Below are positions 21,549 to 21,620 of a stretch of DNA of 21,620 bases, in pieces. The position numbers were made by a program, and so were the translations under genes. Location: positions 1 through 21,620 of the forward strand of contig CAKRKO010000044.1 in assembly GCA_934358495.1 (NCBI GenBank), given 5' to 3'. The DNA comes from an uncultured Eubacterium sp. GTDB lineage: Bacteria; Bacillota; Clostridia; Lachnospirales; Lachnospiraceae. The notes beneath the pieces were generated by a model. It made no database searches. It saw only the letters and a program-made list of their open reading frames with translations, and was not told where the DNA came from. Position 1 is the stretch's first letter. Each line of letters starts with the position of its first letter.

Positions 21549-21620
21549 ATCTCAGTCGAGAAGACTCCCACTTCTGCAAGTGGTGAGTAATAACAAGTCT
21601 TTCTCAGTGGGAGTACAATC
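21549..21620 (+). promoter_or_regulatory. Two-state structured element, third copy (runs off the window)
   Basis: GAGAAGACTCCCACTTCTGC and AAGTGGTGAGTAATAACAAG align with the leader elements at 13075-13123 and 8681-8729. CCACTT/AAGTGG (21568-21583) competes with ACTCCCACT/AGTGGGAGT (21564-21572 with 21606-21614). It probably leads a plus-strand gene beyond the window edge. Confidence 0.5.

Overview
The window looks like a chromosomal segment of an anaerobic Clostridia species, most likely Lachnospiraceae. The protein families (corrinoid methyltransferases, MscL with a C-terminal zinc ribbon, YcxB-like protein, PucR regulator), strong AGGAGG ribosome sites, moderate GC and AT-rich intergenic DNA all fit. 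The family assignment is inference; no rRNA or tRNA is present to confirm it.

Left part (1-8.9 kb): a corrinoid-dependent methyl-transfer locus. In order it holds the 3' end of a PucR-type regulator (+), an orphan HyuA-like ASKHA protein (-), a UroD/MtaA-fold methyltransferase (+), a LysR regulator (-), a second UroD/MtaA-fold methyltransferase (-), and a two-gene operon of corrinoid protein followed by a canonical MtaA-like methyltransferase (-). The two stand-alone methyltransferases share H-x-D plus two cysteines spaced C-x39-C. The operon member has the classical H-x-C...C zinc site. I infer two substrate-specific methyltransferases feeding one corrinoid protein, with the MtaA-like enzyme moving the methyl group on. 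The methyl donor is unknown. Two promoters of the locus share a 22-bp site at identical spacing from matching TATACT boxes, and a related 23-bp direct-repeat array lies upstream of a third gene, so the locus looks like one regulon.

Middle part (9-13.1 kb): nicotinate phosphoribosyltransferase with an odd translation-start region, a 200-bp near-perfect palindrome, then a two-gene unit of family 2 glycosyltransferase and YcxB-like membrane protein behind a long, highly structured leader.

Right part (13.4-21.6 kb): mostly housekeeping genes, namely mutY, an enoyl-CoA hydratase, proC, a membrane-anchored alpha/beta hydrolase, a YghZ-type aldo/keto reductase, an AEC-family transporter and mscL.

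Intergenic DNA is unusually rich in structured repeats. I see (i) a leader element in three copies with mutually exclusive, covarying pairings; (ii) a family of composite palindromes with a conserved GAGCGATTG-type loop inside unrelated stems; and (iii) a pair of about 161-bp multibranched repeats with a compensatory stem change, one of which supplies the stop codon of the transporter gene. No transposase, CRISPR array, tRNA or rRNA was found.
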